NCBI GenBank assembly: GCA_002050165.1
Contig: MWSW01000014.1
Coordinates: 145,371-209,370 of the forward strand
Length of the DNA stretch: 64,000 nucleotides
Source of the DNA: Candidatus Tepidiaquacellales bacterium OLB4/UTCHB1
GTDB lineage: Bacteria > Bacteroidota > Ignavibacteria > Tepidaquicellales > Tepidaquicellaceae
Direction of reading: 5' to 3'
The notes under the pieces are model-generated. The model was not told where the DNA came from, searched no databases, and saw nothing but the letters and a program-made list of their open reading frames with translations. Shown in pieces: positions 1 through 9,677 of this stretch (its first letter is position 1; every line of letters begins with the position of its first letter). A program made the position numbers and the translations under genes.

Positions 1-319
1 CCTGAACAAGCACGATACGTTTGTCTTTAATGTTTTTTTGCACAATCAGATCGCTGCAGGATACAACAAGGTCGTAATCATTATTCTCCCCTCTGTAATC
101 GAACTTCAATTGATTTTCCCTGAGATATCTTTCTGTATTCTCCCTGAACTTTCCACCAAGAATTGAGAAATCAAGTAACCCGAGCTTTGCAACCAGATTT
201 TCTTTTCCATCGGCATAATAAGGAGTGAAGTAAGCATCGTAATCGGGTAACTCAAGGGAAATTTTATGCAACATTGAAGTTTGGTTCAGAGAACCACAGA
301 TGTATAAAATTTTCTTCAT
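1..319 (-). CDS. Putative glycosyltransferase-like protein, N-terminal part only
   Basis: The minus strand is open from an ATG at 319 to the window edge, giving the first 106 residues (starting MKKILYICGSLNQTSM). The N-terminus looks like the first beta-strand of a Rossmann-type nucleotide-sugar enzyme, and a further strand ends YDLVVSCSDLIVQ. From memory this start resembles GT-B glycosyltransferase or glycerophosphotransferase-like proteins of Bacteroidota-type genomes, but the catalytic half lies outside the window. There is no signal peptide. It is divergent from dnaG, with about 250 bp between them. The coding call is firm; the function is only a suggestion. Confidence 0.55.
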   Translation of the reverse strand, partial: MKKILYICGSLNQTSMLHKISLELPDYDAYFTPYYADGKENLVAKLGLLDFSILGGKFRENTERYLRENQLKFDYRGENNDYDLVVSCSDLIVQKNIKDKRIVLVQ

Positions 320-570
320 CTTAATCAAATATGTTTAATTTTGTTTCTAAATTAAATTGCTTAATAATATCCGAATCGGCACCTCATTCGGTTATAAGAA
401 TTGTTCTTTAGCAATATAAACACAGAACTAATGTTTTTTACTTAGTGAGGTAATACCGGTTTCCTTAGAAAGGGAAAAAACTTAATAAAAATGATTGTTC
501 AGATGGTTTTCACAGTCAGCACAGTAATTCAAACATCGTTTATGGTTTATAGAATTATTATTTTCAGTTG

Positions 571-2406
571 ATGAGGATAAGCGAGGAAAAAATAAACGAA
601 ATTGCTCAGGCAAATGATATCGTTGAGGTGATTTCATCTTACACAAGAGTGAAGAACAGCGGTAAATCATATCTTGCGATTTGCCCGTTCCATCAGGATA
701 AAAATCCATCCATGAGCATTTCGCAGGAAAAGCGGGTATATCACTGTTTCTCATGTGGAGCAAGCGGTAACCTGTTTAAGTTTGTTCAGAATATCGAAAA
801 GATTACGTTCATGGACGCGGTTGAAAAACTTGCTCAAAGGGCGGGAATCGCGCTTGACCTTCAATCTTATTCTCCTGACCTGACAAATGAAATTACCCTC
901 TTGCTTGAGATTAACAAAATCGCAGCAAGATACTTTCATGATACATTGTTTGACCTGAGCGGAGCAGAAAAGGATTTTATCTTTTCCTATCTACGGAAAC
1001 GAAATTTAAAAGATTACACGATAAAAAAATTCGGTTTAGGTTACGCAAAAAAGGACTGGAATTCCCTTCATGATTACTTCAGAGAGAATACGGAATTTTC
1101 TGATGACAATCTGGAGAAAGCCGGCTTAATCGTCAAGAGCACAAAGGATAATAAGTATTATGATAGGTTCAGGGGAAGGCTAATGTTCCCGATATTTAAC
1201 GAAAGTGGTAAAGTAGTTGCATTCGGGGGCAGGAAACTGTTTGAAGATGACAATACAGCAAAATATATCAATTCACCTGAGAGCAAAATTTACAATAAAA
1301 GTAAAATTCTTTACGGTTTGAATTTTGCAAAGGATTCAATCAGGTCAGAAAAAAGGGTTCTGCTTGTTGAAGGTTATATGGATCTTATTGCACTCGTGCA
1401 GGCTAAATTCACAAACTGTGTTTCGTCCAGCGGAACGTCGCTTACAGATGATCAGGTAAAAATCCTGTCGCGTTATACATCAAATGTTTCAATTTTATTT
1501 GATGGCGATTTTGCAGGTATAAAAGCCGCCAAACGTGGGATAGAGAAAATACTGCAAGGCGGCGCGGAGCTTAGAATTACGGTGTTCCCTGAAAACGAAG
1601 ACCCAGATTCTTACATAGCAAATAAAGGTATCAATGAGTTCGGACAACTTATAAATTCCGGCAGCGATTTCATCGAGTTTATTTCAAATCTTTTGGCGAA
1701 AGAAAATAAACTAAAATCCGTTGCAGATAAAACAAATTTCATTAGGGAGATAATTTATTTTATCTCGTTCATTCCGGATAAAATCAAACGATCCTTCTAC
1801 ATAAAAAAATTAGCTTCGGAATACGGACTCTACGAATCGCTCCTGCAGGATGAACTGAATATAGCGTTGAAAAAAAATACTGCAGTAAAATCATCTACAG
1901 AAATCAGGAAGGAACAACCATTCAACAATCTAAAAAAAAACAAACAATCAGTAATTTCACGCATTGAAACTGAACTGATTGAGCACTTTATTCACGGCGA
2001 TAACGAGGTTATAGAATATCTTGAAAATAACCTTGAGACTTCATTCATTCGGTCAGAACACGCATTGAAAATTATCCAATTGTTCCTCGATGAATATTTA
2101 AATGATGGGAAAATTGACGTTGCGAAAATAATGAATTCAATCAAGGATGAGAAATTAATTGAGATTATTGCAGCAGCTTCAACGGAAAAATATAAAGTCA
2201 ATGATGCCGGTATAAAGGATAGAAATGCTATTCTCAACAGTGTGGCTTCAATAAAAATGAACTATTTGGAGTCGGTAAAGGGGTTGATTAAAACACTTCG
2301 TATTGAAAAACTTGAACGCGAATACAAAGAGAAAGCAAAAGATAGTTCTAAGCTCGATGAATGTGTTAAGCTAAAAAAAGAAATTTTCCAGCTTTCCAAA
2401 AATTGA
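571..2406 (+). CDS. dnaG: DNA primase DnaG
   Basis: Synthesises the RNA primers for lagging-strand replication and works with the replicative helicase. Near residues 39-63 a CHC2 zinc-binding domain shows Cys-x2-His and, 18 residues on, Cys-x2-Cys (CPFH...CFSC). The TOPRIM catalytic core follows, with VLLVEGYMDL around residue 265 and the acidic LFDGDFAG motif around 310. The C-terminal third is a poorly conserved helical region, as expected for the helicase-interaction domain. The length of 611 aa is typical. A TTG at 568 sits directly before the ATG at 571, and I take the ATG. The stop overlaps the start of the next gene, so the two are probably co-translated. Confidence 0.95.
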   Translation: MRISEEKINEIAQANDIVEVISSYTRVKNSGKSYLAICPFHQDKNPSMSISQEKRVYHCFSCGASGNLFKFVQNIEKITFMDAVEKLAQRAGIALDLQSYSPDLTNEITLLLEINKIAARYFHDTLFDLSGAEKDFIFSYLRKRNLKDYTIKKFGLGYAKKDWNSLHDYFRENTEFSDDNLEKAGLIVKSTKDNKYYDRFRGRLMFPIFNESGKVVAFGGRKLFEDDNTAKYINSPESKIYNKSKILYGLNFAKDSIRSEKRVLLVEGYMDLIALVQAKFTNCVSSSGTSLTDDQVKILSRYTSNVSILFDGDFAGIKAAKRGIEKILQGGAELRITVFPENEDPDSYIANKGINEFGQLINSGSDFIEFISNLLAKENKLKSVADKTNFIREIIYFISFIPDKIKRSFYIKKLASEYGLYESLLQDELNIALKKNTAVKSSTEIRKEQPFNNLKKNKQSVISRIETELIEHFIHGDNEVIEYLENNLETSFIRSEHALKIIQLFLDEYLNDGKIDVAKIMNSIKDEKLIEIIAAASTEKYKVNDAGIKDRNAILNSVASIKMNYLESVKGLIKTLRIEKLEREYKEKAKDSSKLDECVKLKKEIFQLSKN

Positions 2407-3272
2407 AATATTTTTTTCTCATATTATTTTTTCCATTAACACTGTCAGCAAACTTTGATCCCATAATTATTACTGAAGGGGACTCAGCACTTGCAGGTTC
2501 AAATTATATTAAACTTGTTTCGATAGAATATTCGGTATCAACAATGTTCGCGCGGGTTACGGTAAACGGAAATGAGAGTGTTTACCTTTCTGGTGATAAG
2601 TTACATTCCATCGACAGCGGGATTTATTACATCAACGAAATCATTAAAACAGGTTACAGGCTTCCCGGGATTATCTCAATAGATACTTCGGTAGAATTAT
2701 TACCTTCCGCTTTGCAGAGGGACTCAATCACTCTTGTTCCTGACAGCACATTTAAAATCGGATTATCACATGTGTTTTTACATTCTACTTCAAATAAAAT
2801 TCAGATTAAAACAAACACAGGCGGACTTGTAAGTACAATAAATGAAGTCTCGCCTGTTATACACAATGAAATCTGGTTTGGCAATACGGTTTATAAAATT
2901 AACAAAATAGCCGAAACAAACGACGGTATTCATTCAATTGGGATGATACTGCTAAGTGAAGCGCAAAGCGGTTACGAAATGATGACGGAAAATTCAGATC
3001 TATCAGAGATTGACCTTTCGCAAAAAGATGATTTGATAATTTGCAAGATTAAATCCATAGCTTCAACAAATCAAGGTAACGGTGAATTCTCAATTTGCCT
3101 GATAAGATTACTTCGCGGATTTAGCGAGAATATTTCCATGCCTGTCTGGGCTGTCGAAGAGAATGGCAATGTGGAATATATTCCGTATAAAATTTTGTTC
3201 ATCTTCGATAACGTAGAATCTGCTGTCAGGTTCGCACTCGAGAATGATATTGCCAATATCGCACTTGAATAG
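2403..3272 (+). CDS. Secreted protein of unknown function, coupled to dnaG
   Basis: A 289-aa protein starting at TTG 2403, inside an ATTGA overlap with the dnaG stop, which points to translational coupling. Residues 1-16 (MKYFFLILFFPLTLSA) form a clear signal peptide. The rest is beta-rich and polar, with no cysteine-rich, repeat or sorting motif. There is no in-frame ATG close by, so the TTG start is needed to keep the signal peptide. I do not recognise the family. It is probably periplasmic or surface-exposed. Its position between dnaG and ptsI gives no functional hint. Confidence 0.75.
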   Translation: MKYFFLILFFPLTLSANFDPIIITEGDSALAGSNYIKLVSIEYSVSTMFARVTVNGNESVYLSGDKLHSIDSGIYYINEIIKTGYRLPGIISIDTSVELLPSALQRDSITLVPDSTFKIGLSHVFLHSTSNKIQIKTNTGGLVSTINEVSPVIHNEIWFGNTVYKINKIAETNDGIHSIGMILLSEAQSGYEMMTENSDLSEIDLSQKDDLIICKIKSIASTNQGNGEFSICLIRLLRGFSENISMPVWAVEENGNVEYIPYKILFIFDNVESAVRFALENDIANIALE

Positions 3273-3340
3273 TTGAATAATATTCTCATACATTTTCTGA
3301 TATTAAAATTTTATATTCCTTAAACTATCCAATTTCAACC

Positions 3341-5125
3341 TTGTCCCAGGAAACAATATATCAGGGAATACCTGCGTCTCCCGGAATTTCTTATAGCCGG
3401 GTTTACAGGTATCAAAAGAGCGATATAATAATAGACGACGGTGAACTTCACGAGCGGGAGATATCACTTGAACTTGAGGAATTCGATAAAGCAATTGAGC
3501 GGTCGCTTAAGGAGCTGAAGAAAATATTTGAAATTTCCAAAGAGAGAATCGGGAACGATGATTCAATGATATTTGACGCACAGATTGAAATTTTAAACGA
3601 TCAGTACTTCATTAATAAAATCCGTGAACGGATACAGATAGAGAAACGAACTGCTGGATATATTTTTCACGATGAAATTCAGACTTTGGGGAAAATTTTT
3701 TTCAATTCTACCGATGAATATTTCAGACAACGGTTCTCTGATATTGAAGATGTAAAAAATCGCGTCATCAGAAATATGAAGAGCGATAAACTGGTTTCAA
3801 AGGTCGAGGAGAACTCTATCATTGTTGCGCACGAGCTTACACCGGCGGATACAATCCTTTTCAGCAGGCGAAAAGTTCAGGGATATGTTACAGACGTGGG
3901 CGGTACAACTTCGCACGCCGCCATAATCTCACGTGCGCTTAGGGTGCCGGCTGTTACCGGAATTAAAAATTTTTCATTTCAGATTAAAACCGGTGAATTC
4001 ATTATCCTCGACGGATTCGAAGGGTTGGTAATTACTAATCCGACCGGCGAAACTCTTGAGCGCTACGAACAAAAACTCTCCGAAGTTAAAAATTATGAAA
4101 ATACCCTTCTGAAATTTATTGACCTGCCGAGCGAAACTCTCGATGGTAAAACAGTATCTCTCACGGTAAATATTGAGTTTGACGAGGAAATAGATTTTGT
4201 AACAAAGTACGGACATTGCGACATTGGATTGTACAGAACCGAACACCTTTTCCTTGAAGCCGGTGATTTCCCATCCGAAAAATATCAATACGATGAATAC
4301 TCACACATTGCAAATGTAGTTTATCCGAAAACCGTTACTATCAGAACATACGATATTGGCGGCGATAAATTATTACCCGGTTCACAAAGGGAAGCGAACC
4401 CGTTTCTCGGCTGGCGCGGCATAAGGTTGTGTCTCGATAAGGAGATTGTTTTCCGGGAGCAACTCCGGGCAATCCTTATGGCGTCAACACTTAGAAACAT
4501 TAGAATAATGTTTCCGATGATTTCTTCGCTGCTCGAGTTCCGGAGGGCAAAGGAAATACTTGATGAGGTTAAGCGTGAACTTGATGAGAATGAAATATCT
4601 TACGACACTGAAATTAAAGTAGGGATTATGGTTGAAGTCCCCTCGGTTTACTTTATTGCGTCTGAACTTGCGAAGGAAGTGGATTTTTTCAGTATTGGCA
4701 CAAATGACCTTATTCAGTATCTGATTGCAGTTGACAGAGGAAATGAAAAAGTTGCAGACCTGTTTGACAGCTTCCACCCAGCCGTTATAAGGTTCATTAA
4801 AAAAATTATTGACATAGCCCACGAAAATAAAATACCCGTTAGCCTTTGCGGTGAAATGGCTTCCGATCCAAAAGCAACTGTATTATTAACTGGGTTAGGA
4901 ATTGACGAGATGAGCGTTGTTCCTTATGAATATCCGGAAATAAAAAGCTTAATCAGGAACACAAATTTTAATTCTGCGGAAAAACTTGCGGAAGAAATTT
5001 TAAACTGTAACAATGCCGTATCAATCCGCCAAAAACTTACCTATCAATACGAATCAACACGAATTGATAAAAGTAAAAACAACATCGGCCTAACAGGTGA
5101 ATCTACTCAAATAAACATTTCCTGA
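3341..5125 (+). CDS. ptsI: Phosphoenolpyruvate-protein phosphotransferase (PTS enzyme I)
   Basis: Cytosolic enzyme I autophosphorylates from PEP and passes the phosphate to HPr. The 594-aa protein has the full architecture. The phosphohistidine domain carries GGTTSHAAI with the active His at about residue 192. The C-terminal PEP-binding barrel carries the GTNDLIQY motif and the SLCGEMASD cysteine/glutamate motif. It begins at TTG 3341, giving MSQETIYQGIPASPG, the usual enzyme I N-terminus. No sugar-specific EIIBC lies in the window, although a PtsN-type EIIA is encoded at 39104-39574. A regulatory rather than sugar-uptake PTS is therefore plausible. The gene converges on the next one with a 12-bp gap. 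Confidence 0.93.
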   Translation: MSQETIYQGIPASPGISYSRVYRYQKSDIIIDDGELHEREISLELEEFDKAIERSLKELKKIFEISKERIGNDDSMIFDAQIEILNDQYFINKIRERIQIEKRTAGYIFHDEIQTLGKIFFNSTDEYFRQRFSDIEDVKNRVIRNMKSDKLVSKVEENSIIVAHELTPADTILFSRRKVQGYVTDVGGTTSHAAIISRALRVPAVTGIKNFSFQIKTGEFIILDGFEGLVITNPTGETLERYEQKLSEVKNYENTLLKFIDLPSETLDGKTVSLTVNIEFDEEIDFVTKYGHCDIGLYRTEHLFLEAGDFPSEKYQYDEYSHIANVVYPKTVTIRTYDIGGDKLLPGSQREANPFLGWRGIRLCLDKEIVFREQLRAILMASTLRNIRIMFPMISSLLEFRRAKEILDEVKRELDENEISYDTEIKVGIMVEVPSVYFIASELAKEVDFFSIGTNDLIQYLIAVDRGNEKVADLFDSFHPAVIRFIKKIIDIAHENKIPVSLCGEMASDPKATVLLTGLGIDEMSVVPYEYPEIKSLIRNTNFNSAEKLAEEILNCNNAVSIRQKLTYQYESTRIDKSKNNIGLTGESTQINIS

Positions 5126-5137
5126 CGTCTCTGAAAC

Positions 5138-7204
5138 TTATTTAAGTAAGACCATTCTGTTCGTTTTTGTCCGGTCGCCTGCTTCAATACTGTAAAAGTA
5201 AACGCCGCTCGTCAATCCAGTCGCATCAAAGGAATAGCTGTAGCTTCCGGATGATAAATAACCTTTAAAAGGTATTGAAATTAAACGTCCCGCAATATCA
5301 AAAATTCTCAATGTTACAATTCCGCTTTTAACGAGGTCAAACCTTATATTGGTTACCGGATTAAACGGGTTGGGGAAATTCGGATAAAGCCTGAACCCAT
5401 CGGGCAGTTCGTTACTTATATTTTCAATGCCAATAATATCCTGATTCTCATAATAAATTATGCCACCTTTCACATTCCCGATGAACATATCGGGATCGGT
5501 ATCGTTATCAATATCGCACCATTGCGGAGCTGCGTTTGAGAACGCATAAAGATCTTTGTAACTATCGGATACAAACGTAAAATCCGGTTGCTGCGGTGTT
5601 CCGGTATTCTTGAAATACCAAATCCTGCCCAACCTGTTACCAATAAATAAATCTAATGTACCGTTAGTATCAATATCGTAAAATCTTGGAACGCTCTCAT
5701 CACCGACATCAATTGAATCCAGAAAGTTTGTAATGTATGTGAATTGCGGATTCTGCGGTGTCCCGTCATTTCTGTAAAAATGAATTCTGCCGTTCCAGTT
5801 ACCGCTGAACAAGTCAAGATCAGCATCACTATCAATATCAACAAGCGCGGGCGTGCTGCTTTGTCCGAGATTTGTAACCCCCAGAGTTGCAACTGTACCC
5901 TGCAATGTAAACTGTGGATTCTGAACGGAACCTGTATTTGTGAAATACCACATTGAATCCCTTAGAAAGCTGCCGACAAAAAGGTCAAGTGTACCGTTAC
6001 CATCCAAATCACCGAAAGCCGGACTGAGATTAAAATTGTACTGAGAAATTCCAAGTGGCAATGAATCATGAGTAAGATTAAAAGCAGGTTGCGTCACCGT
6101 TCCGGAATTTGTGTAAAGGGATATTTTATTGTTGGAACTCCCGATGATCAAATCTTGAAGACCGTTTCCATCTAGGTCTGCAAAGACAGGATTGCTGTTA
6201 CTTCCGACATCAAGCGGGTTCATATAATTCTCGGTTCGTCTCACAAACTGCGGCGATTGTGGCGTTCCGATATTTTCGTAAAAAATGAAATTGTCAGAAG
6301 TTTGAGAAATGTATAAGACGGTAATAAATAAATCGAGGTCACCGTCATTATCAAGGTCAGAAAATCTCGGTGCATTATAACCGTACGAAAAGTATGGATC
6401 GCCCGGAGGGTTAATTGAATCCGTCATGCTCATCTGGGGGTTACCCGAAGTTCCGAAATTTGTCAATTTGTAAAAACTCGGATTAAACAAATCACCCCAG
6501 TAAATATCCGAAACTCCATCACTGTTCAAATCTGTAAACACAAATGAATTTGCACCGTGATCGGCTTTCCCTATGATCAGAATGTTTTGCCAAAAATCAG
6601 TCTGAAACTGAAATCTGATTTCGCCGGTGGTACTGACGTTACGGTAAAGGGTAACTGTCCCTGATACTGATCCGAGGAACATATCCTTTAATCCGTCATT
6701 ATCTATATCGAAAAATGTCGGGATTGAATTTGCATCCTGATAAATTACTGTATCACCGGTTGACCTCAGTTCGCTGATCTCAAGATTAAATTGTGGATTA
6801 GAGGGCGAACCGTTATTCCTGTAGAAATATATTTTCTGATCGGGTGATCCGCTGAACAAGTGGTATATCCCATTATTATACAAATCAACAAAGTGATACC
6901 AGTTTTTTATGTTAAGGTTCTGAAACTTTTTGGTAATCAATGTAAACTCAGGATTGAAAGCTGTTCCGGTATTCTTATAAAAATAAAGTGTTGTATCTTT
7001 GTCATACATAAAAAGGTCAATCAATCCGTCGTTATCAATATCAAGGAACTGAACTTTGGGGTTATCTCGACCACCGTCAAACGGCACTTGTGAAAGTTGT
7101 GAACTTATTGTTACCGGAATACCATCAAATTTTTGTACAAGATTTTGAGCTTCGAGGTTCAAGGAAAATGAAATGAACAGCAGTAAGACCAATAAACTTT
7201 TCAT
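5138..7204 (-). CDS. Secreted FG-GAP/VCBS repeat protein with T9SS C-terminal sorting tail
   Basis: About 688 aa. I take the ATG at 7204 (MKSLLVLLLFISF, a clean signal peptide) rather than a TTG 21 bp upstream. The body is a series of about eight repeats with calcium-loop-like motifs such as DIDNDGLIDLFM, DLDNDGDLDLFI and DLDGNGTLDLFV, each followed by an aromatic YKNTGT-type strand. This is the integrin-like beta-propeller pattern. The last 85 residues are a type A sorting domain with NFPNPFNPVTNIRF, GVYFYSIEAG and the terminal MVLLK. The protein should be exported by T9SS and anchored at the surface or released. Ligand or role unknown. Confidence 0.9.
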   Translation of the reverse strand: MKSLLVLLLFISFSLNLEAQNLVQKFDGIPVTISSQLSQVPFDGGRDNPKVQFLDIDNDGLIDLFMYDKDTTLYFYKNTGTAFNPEFTLITKKFQNLNIKNWYHFVDLYNNGIYHLFSGSPDQKIYFYRNNGSPSNPQFNLEISELRSTGDTVIYQDANSIPTFFDIDNDGLKDMFLGSVSGTVTLYRNVSTTGEIRFQFQTDFWQNILIIGKADHGANSFVFTDLNSDGVSDIYWGDLFNPSFYKLTNFGTSGNPQMSMTDSINPPGDPYFSYGYNAPRFSDLDNDGDLDLFITVLYISQTSDNFIFYENIGTPQSPQFVRRTENYMNPLDVGSNSNPVFADLDGNGLQDLIIGSSNNKISLYTNSGTVTQPAFNLTHDSLPLGISQYNFNLSPAFGDLDGNGTLDLFVGSFLRDSMWYFTNTGSVQNPQFTLQGTVATLGVTNLGQSSTPALVDIDSDADLDLFSGNWNGRIHFYRNDGTPQNPQFTYITNFLDSIDVGDESVPRFYDIDTNGTLDLFIGNRLGRIWYFKNTGTPQQPDFTFVSDSYKDLYAFSNAAPQWCDIDNDTDPDMFIGNVKGGIIYYENQDIIGIENISNELPDGFRLYPNFPNPFNPVTNIRFDLVKSGIVTLRIFDIAGRLISIPFKGYLSSGSYSYSFDATGLTSGVYFYSIEAGDRTKTNRMVLLK

Positions 7205-7330
7205 GGGATTATAAATTGGAGTCAAACTAATTTAATTGACATTTTTTTTAAAGTCATTACTAATAAAAAAAATTAATTTTATATTGAATCTGTAAAATTT
7301 CAACTTCAAATTTAAATCAAAAAAACGGAA

Positions 7331-8728
7331 ATGACACGTTCTCTCTTTGTTCTTTTCATGTCACTTTTATTCTGCCCATCTCTTTTTGCACAGTTAGGAA
7401 ATCAAAACATGATTTTGATTGCAAATAAGGATGAACACATCACAGGCTCACAGCGGTATTCTGCCATATGGGGTTACCTTTCCCCGACAGGAAGGGAATA
7501 TGCAATTTTGGGGTGCCATACCGGAACAGTATTTTACGATGTAACTGATTCGGCAAATATCGTTGAAGTAGGTTTCGTCCAGACACCGGCACCTATTAGT
7601 AGTTCCGGTAACGGATGGAGGGAAATGAAAGTGTATTCTCATTACGCTTACATTGTCTCAGAAGCTTCAAACACTGCAATTCAGATTGTGGACCTTCAAT
7701 ATCTTCCCGATTCGGTGAGATATGTGGGAAAGTTTACTCTACCCGGTCATTCAAGAACACATACGATTTCACAGGACGGTCCATATTTGTACCTCAACGG
7801 TTGCAATTCTTCATTCGGAAACGGGACTAAAATAGTTGACCTTACTTCAAATCCGGAAGTGCCTGTTCTGCGTGGATCGTGGAACCAATATTACGTTCAT
7901 GATTCAAGAATTATTGATGACACAATGTATCTCTCAAATATTTACGAAGGTTTGCTTTCGATAGTTGATATTACCAACAAAGATAACCCTCAAACTATAA
8001 CTTCATTCTCAACTATTCCTAACCCATTTACGCACAATTCAGCGCTAACAACGGACAAGAAGTATATCTTTACAACAGATGAAACAGACAATCCTCCGGG
8101 TAAACTTAAAGTATGGAACATTGAAGACCTGAACAATATCATGTACGTTAATTCATGGACTCCAACCGGCATAACAACTTCAATCGTTCACAACGTTGAA
8201 ATTTACGGTGATTATGCGCTGATAGCTCATTACACTGCAGGGATAAGATTACTCGATATTTCAGATCCTACAAACCCGACAGAGGTTGCATGGTACGATT
8301 CGCGACCCTCAACTAACACAAACACTTTCACCGGTTGTTGGGGTGTTTATATGTTCCCTTCAGGAAAAATCATTGCATCGGATATGAATACAGGGCTTTA
8401 CGTTTTGAAACCAACTATTACCATGCTAAATGCCGGGAATGTATCTAACACAATTCCGGAGAATTTCAGACTTGAACAAAATTTCCCGAACCCGTTCAAC
8501 CCAAGTACAATGATTAAATTCTCATTACCGAAGAACACAAATGTATCTTTGAAAGTGTTCAACATGTCTGGGAAAGAAGTTGCACAAATCATAAATGACC
8601 GCCGTGATGCAGGAAATTACGAAGTATGGTTTGATGCATCTGAATATTCTCTCACCAGTGGAATTTATTTTTACGAACTTAAAACAAACGACTCAAAAAT
8701 CGTGAAGAAGATGGCCTTCGTAAAATAA
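7331..8728 (+). CDS. Secreted LVIVD-repeat (choice-of-anchor B type) protein with T9SS tail
   Basis: A 465-aa protein starting at ATG 7331 with a signal peptide (MTRSLFVLFMSLLFCPSLFA). The middle consists of LVIVD-like beta-propeller repeats (IQIVDLQYL, TKIVDLTSN, LSIVDITNK, IRLLDISDP). Proteins of this kind are often labelled choice-of-anchor B family. The C-terminal 80 residues are a T9SS type A sorting domain with NFPNPFNPSTMIKF, GIYFYELKT and the ending KKMAFVK. It is transcribed divergently from the FG-GAP gene and followed by a strong terminator, so it is probably monocistronic. The function beyond being an exported cell-surface protein is unknown. Confidence 0.88.
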   Translation: MTRSLFVLFMSLLFCPSLFAQLGNQNMILIANKDEHITGSQRYSAIWGYLSPTGREYAILGCHTGTVFYDVTDSANIVEVGFVQTPAPISSSGNGWREMKVYSHYAYIVSEASNTAIQIVDLQYLPDSVRYVGKFTLPGHSRTHTISQDGPYLYLNGCNSSFGNGTKIVDLTSNPEVPVLRGSWNQYYVHDSRIIDDTMYLSNIYEGLLSIVDITNKDNPQTITSFSTIPNPFTHNSALTTDKKYIFTTDETDNPPGKLKVWNIEDLNNIMYVNSWTPTGITTSIVHNVEIYGDYALIAHYTAGIRLLDISDPTNPTEVAWYDSRPSTNTNTFTGCWGVYMFPSGKIIASDMNTGLYVLKPTITMLNAGNVSNTIPENFRLEQNFPNPFNPSTMIKFSLPKNTNVSLKVFNMSGKEVAQIINDRRDAGNYEVWFDASEYSLTSGIYFYELKTNDSKIVKKMAFVK

Positions 8729-8746
8729 TTTTTATCACGTAGCTTA

Positions 8747-8785
8747 CCCCCCACACTTACAAGCATAAAGTGTGGGGGGTTTTTT
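8747..8785 (+). terminator. Rho-independent terminator
   Basis: A perfect 12-bp stem (CCCCCCACACTT with AAGTGTGGGGGG, loop of 9 nt) is followed by a run of six T. It lies 18 bp after the stop of the LVIVD-repeat gene and is the clearest intrinsic terminator in the window. Confidence 0.93.
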
Positions 8786-9677
8786 ATTCAACTAAACCCC
8801 AAACAAAGTTACTTGTATTTTGTGACTTGACATTTAAATTTATTTTTAATAAATATGCACCAACAAAACTAAGAAGTGAACCTATGTTACGGATTACGGT
8901 TTATTTGAAATATTCTGAGGAATAATTTAAGATTTTATTGAAAATCATTTCACATCTCAGTTTTTGAAAATAGTAAGTTTTTCCACTTTGTAGCCCAGGA
9001 CAACTCGTTTGACCGTGACAAAATTTAACCGAGAAATGGAAAAGAAATTAAGCATACTATTAATTTACATTGAAGTTCAATTTATTATGATTAAAAGGTT
9101 CAATAGAGCAATGGTTAACGTCTAAGTAATATCTGCATTCTTTTTAAAGTTTAATAATACTGCTTTTTTATTTAAGTAATATATAAAGTTCTTATAAAAA
9201 TTTTAAGGACTGAGCTTATTTAATCACTCATTCTCCCAAGCAATTAATTCGGTAAGTTAGAGGAACTTATGTCCTTTTTTACTGAATCTTAGTAACTACA
9301 TACTTACACACTCAATCAACAGATTCAGCGAGTATCGTTTAGAGATAGAACCTTACTTGTTGAAGCGGTGGATATTTACTACCTGAGAAATCAAATTAAT
9401 TATTTTCAAAGCCCGGGATGGAGGTGCCATTTATTTCGCAATCGTTCTAAACAATCGTGAAAGGATAATATATTTTGTATTTGTATAAGTGTATTGATTT
9501 ACACATAAACTAAATGAAAAAGTTTTTTTCCATGAAATTTTTAAAATTATGAATTCTCTAAGACCAACAATTCACTGAAAGAAGCTAATTTATAAATTGA
9601 ACCCTGCATCAAAGAAACTATTACATCGATATTAATTTGCAAAAAGTTTAAACAACCATAAAACCCGAAAAAGACCC
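8786..9677. other. Long AT-rich intergenic region, no gene recognised
   Basis: About 890 bp without a convincing reading frame on either strand. I see no tRNA-like cloverleaf, no transposase remnant and no long inverted repeat. A minor direct repeat (CAATCGTTCT/CAATCGTGA) lies near 9440-9463. It probably holds the promoter and leader of the large exported-protein pair downstream, but no promoter could be fixed by eye. Confidence 0.6.
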
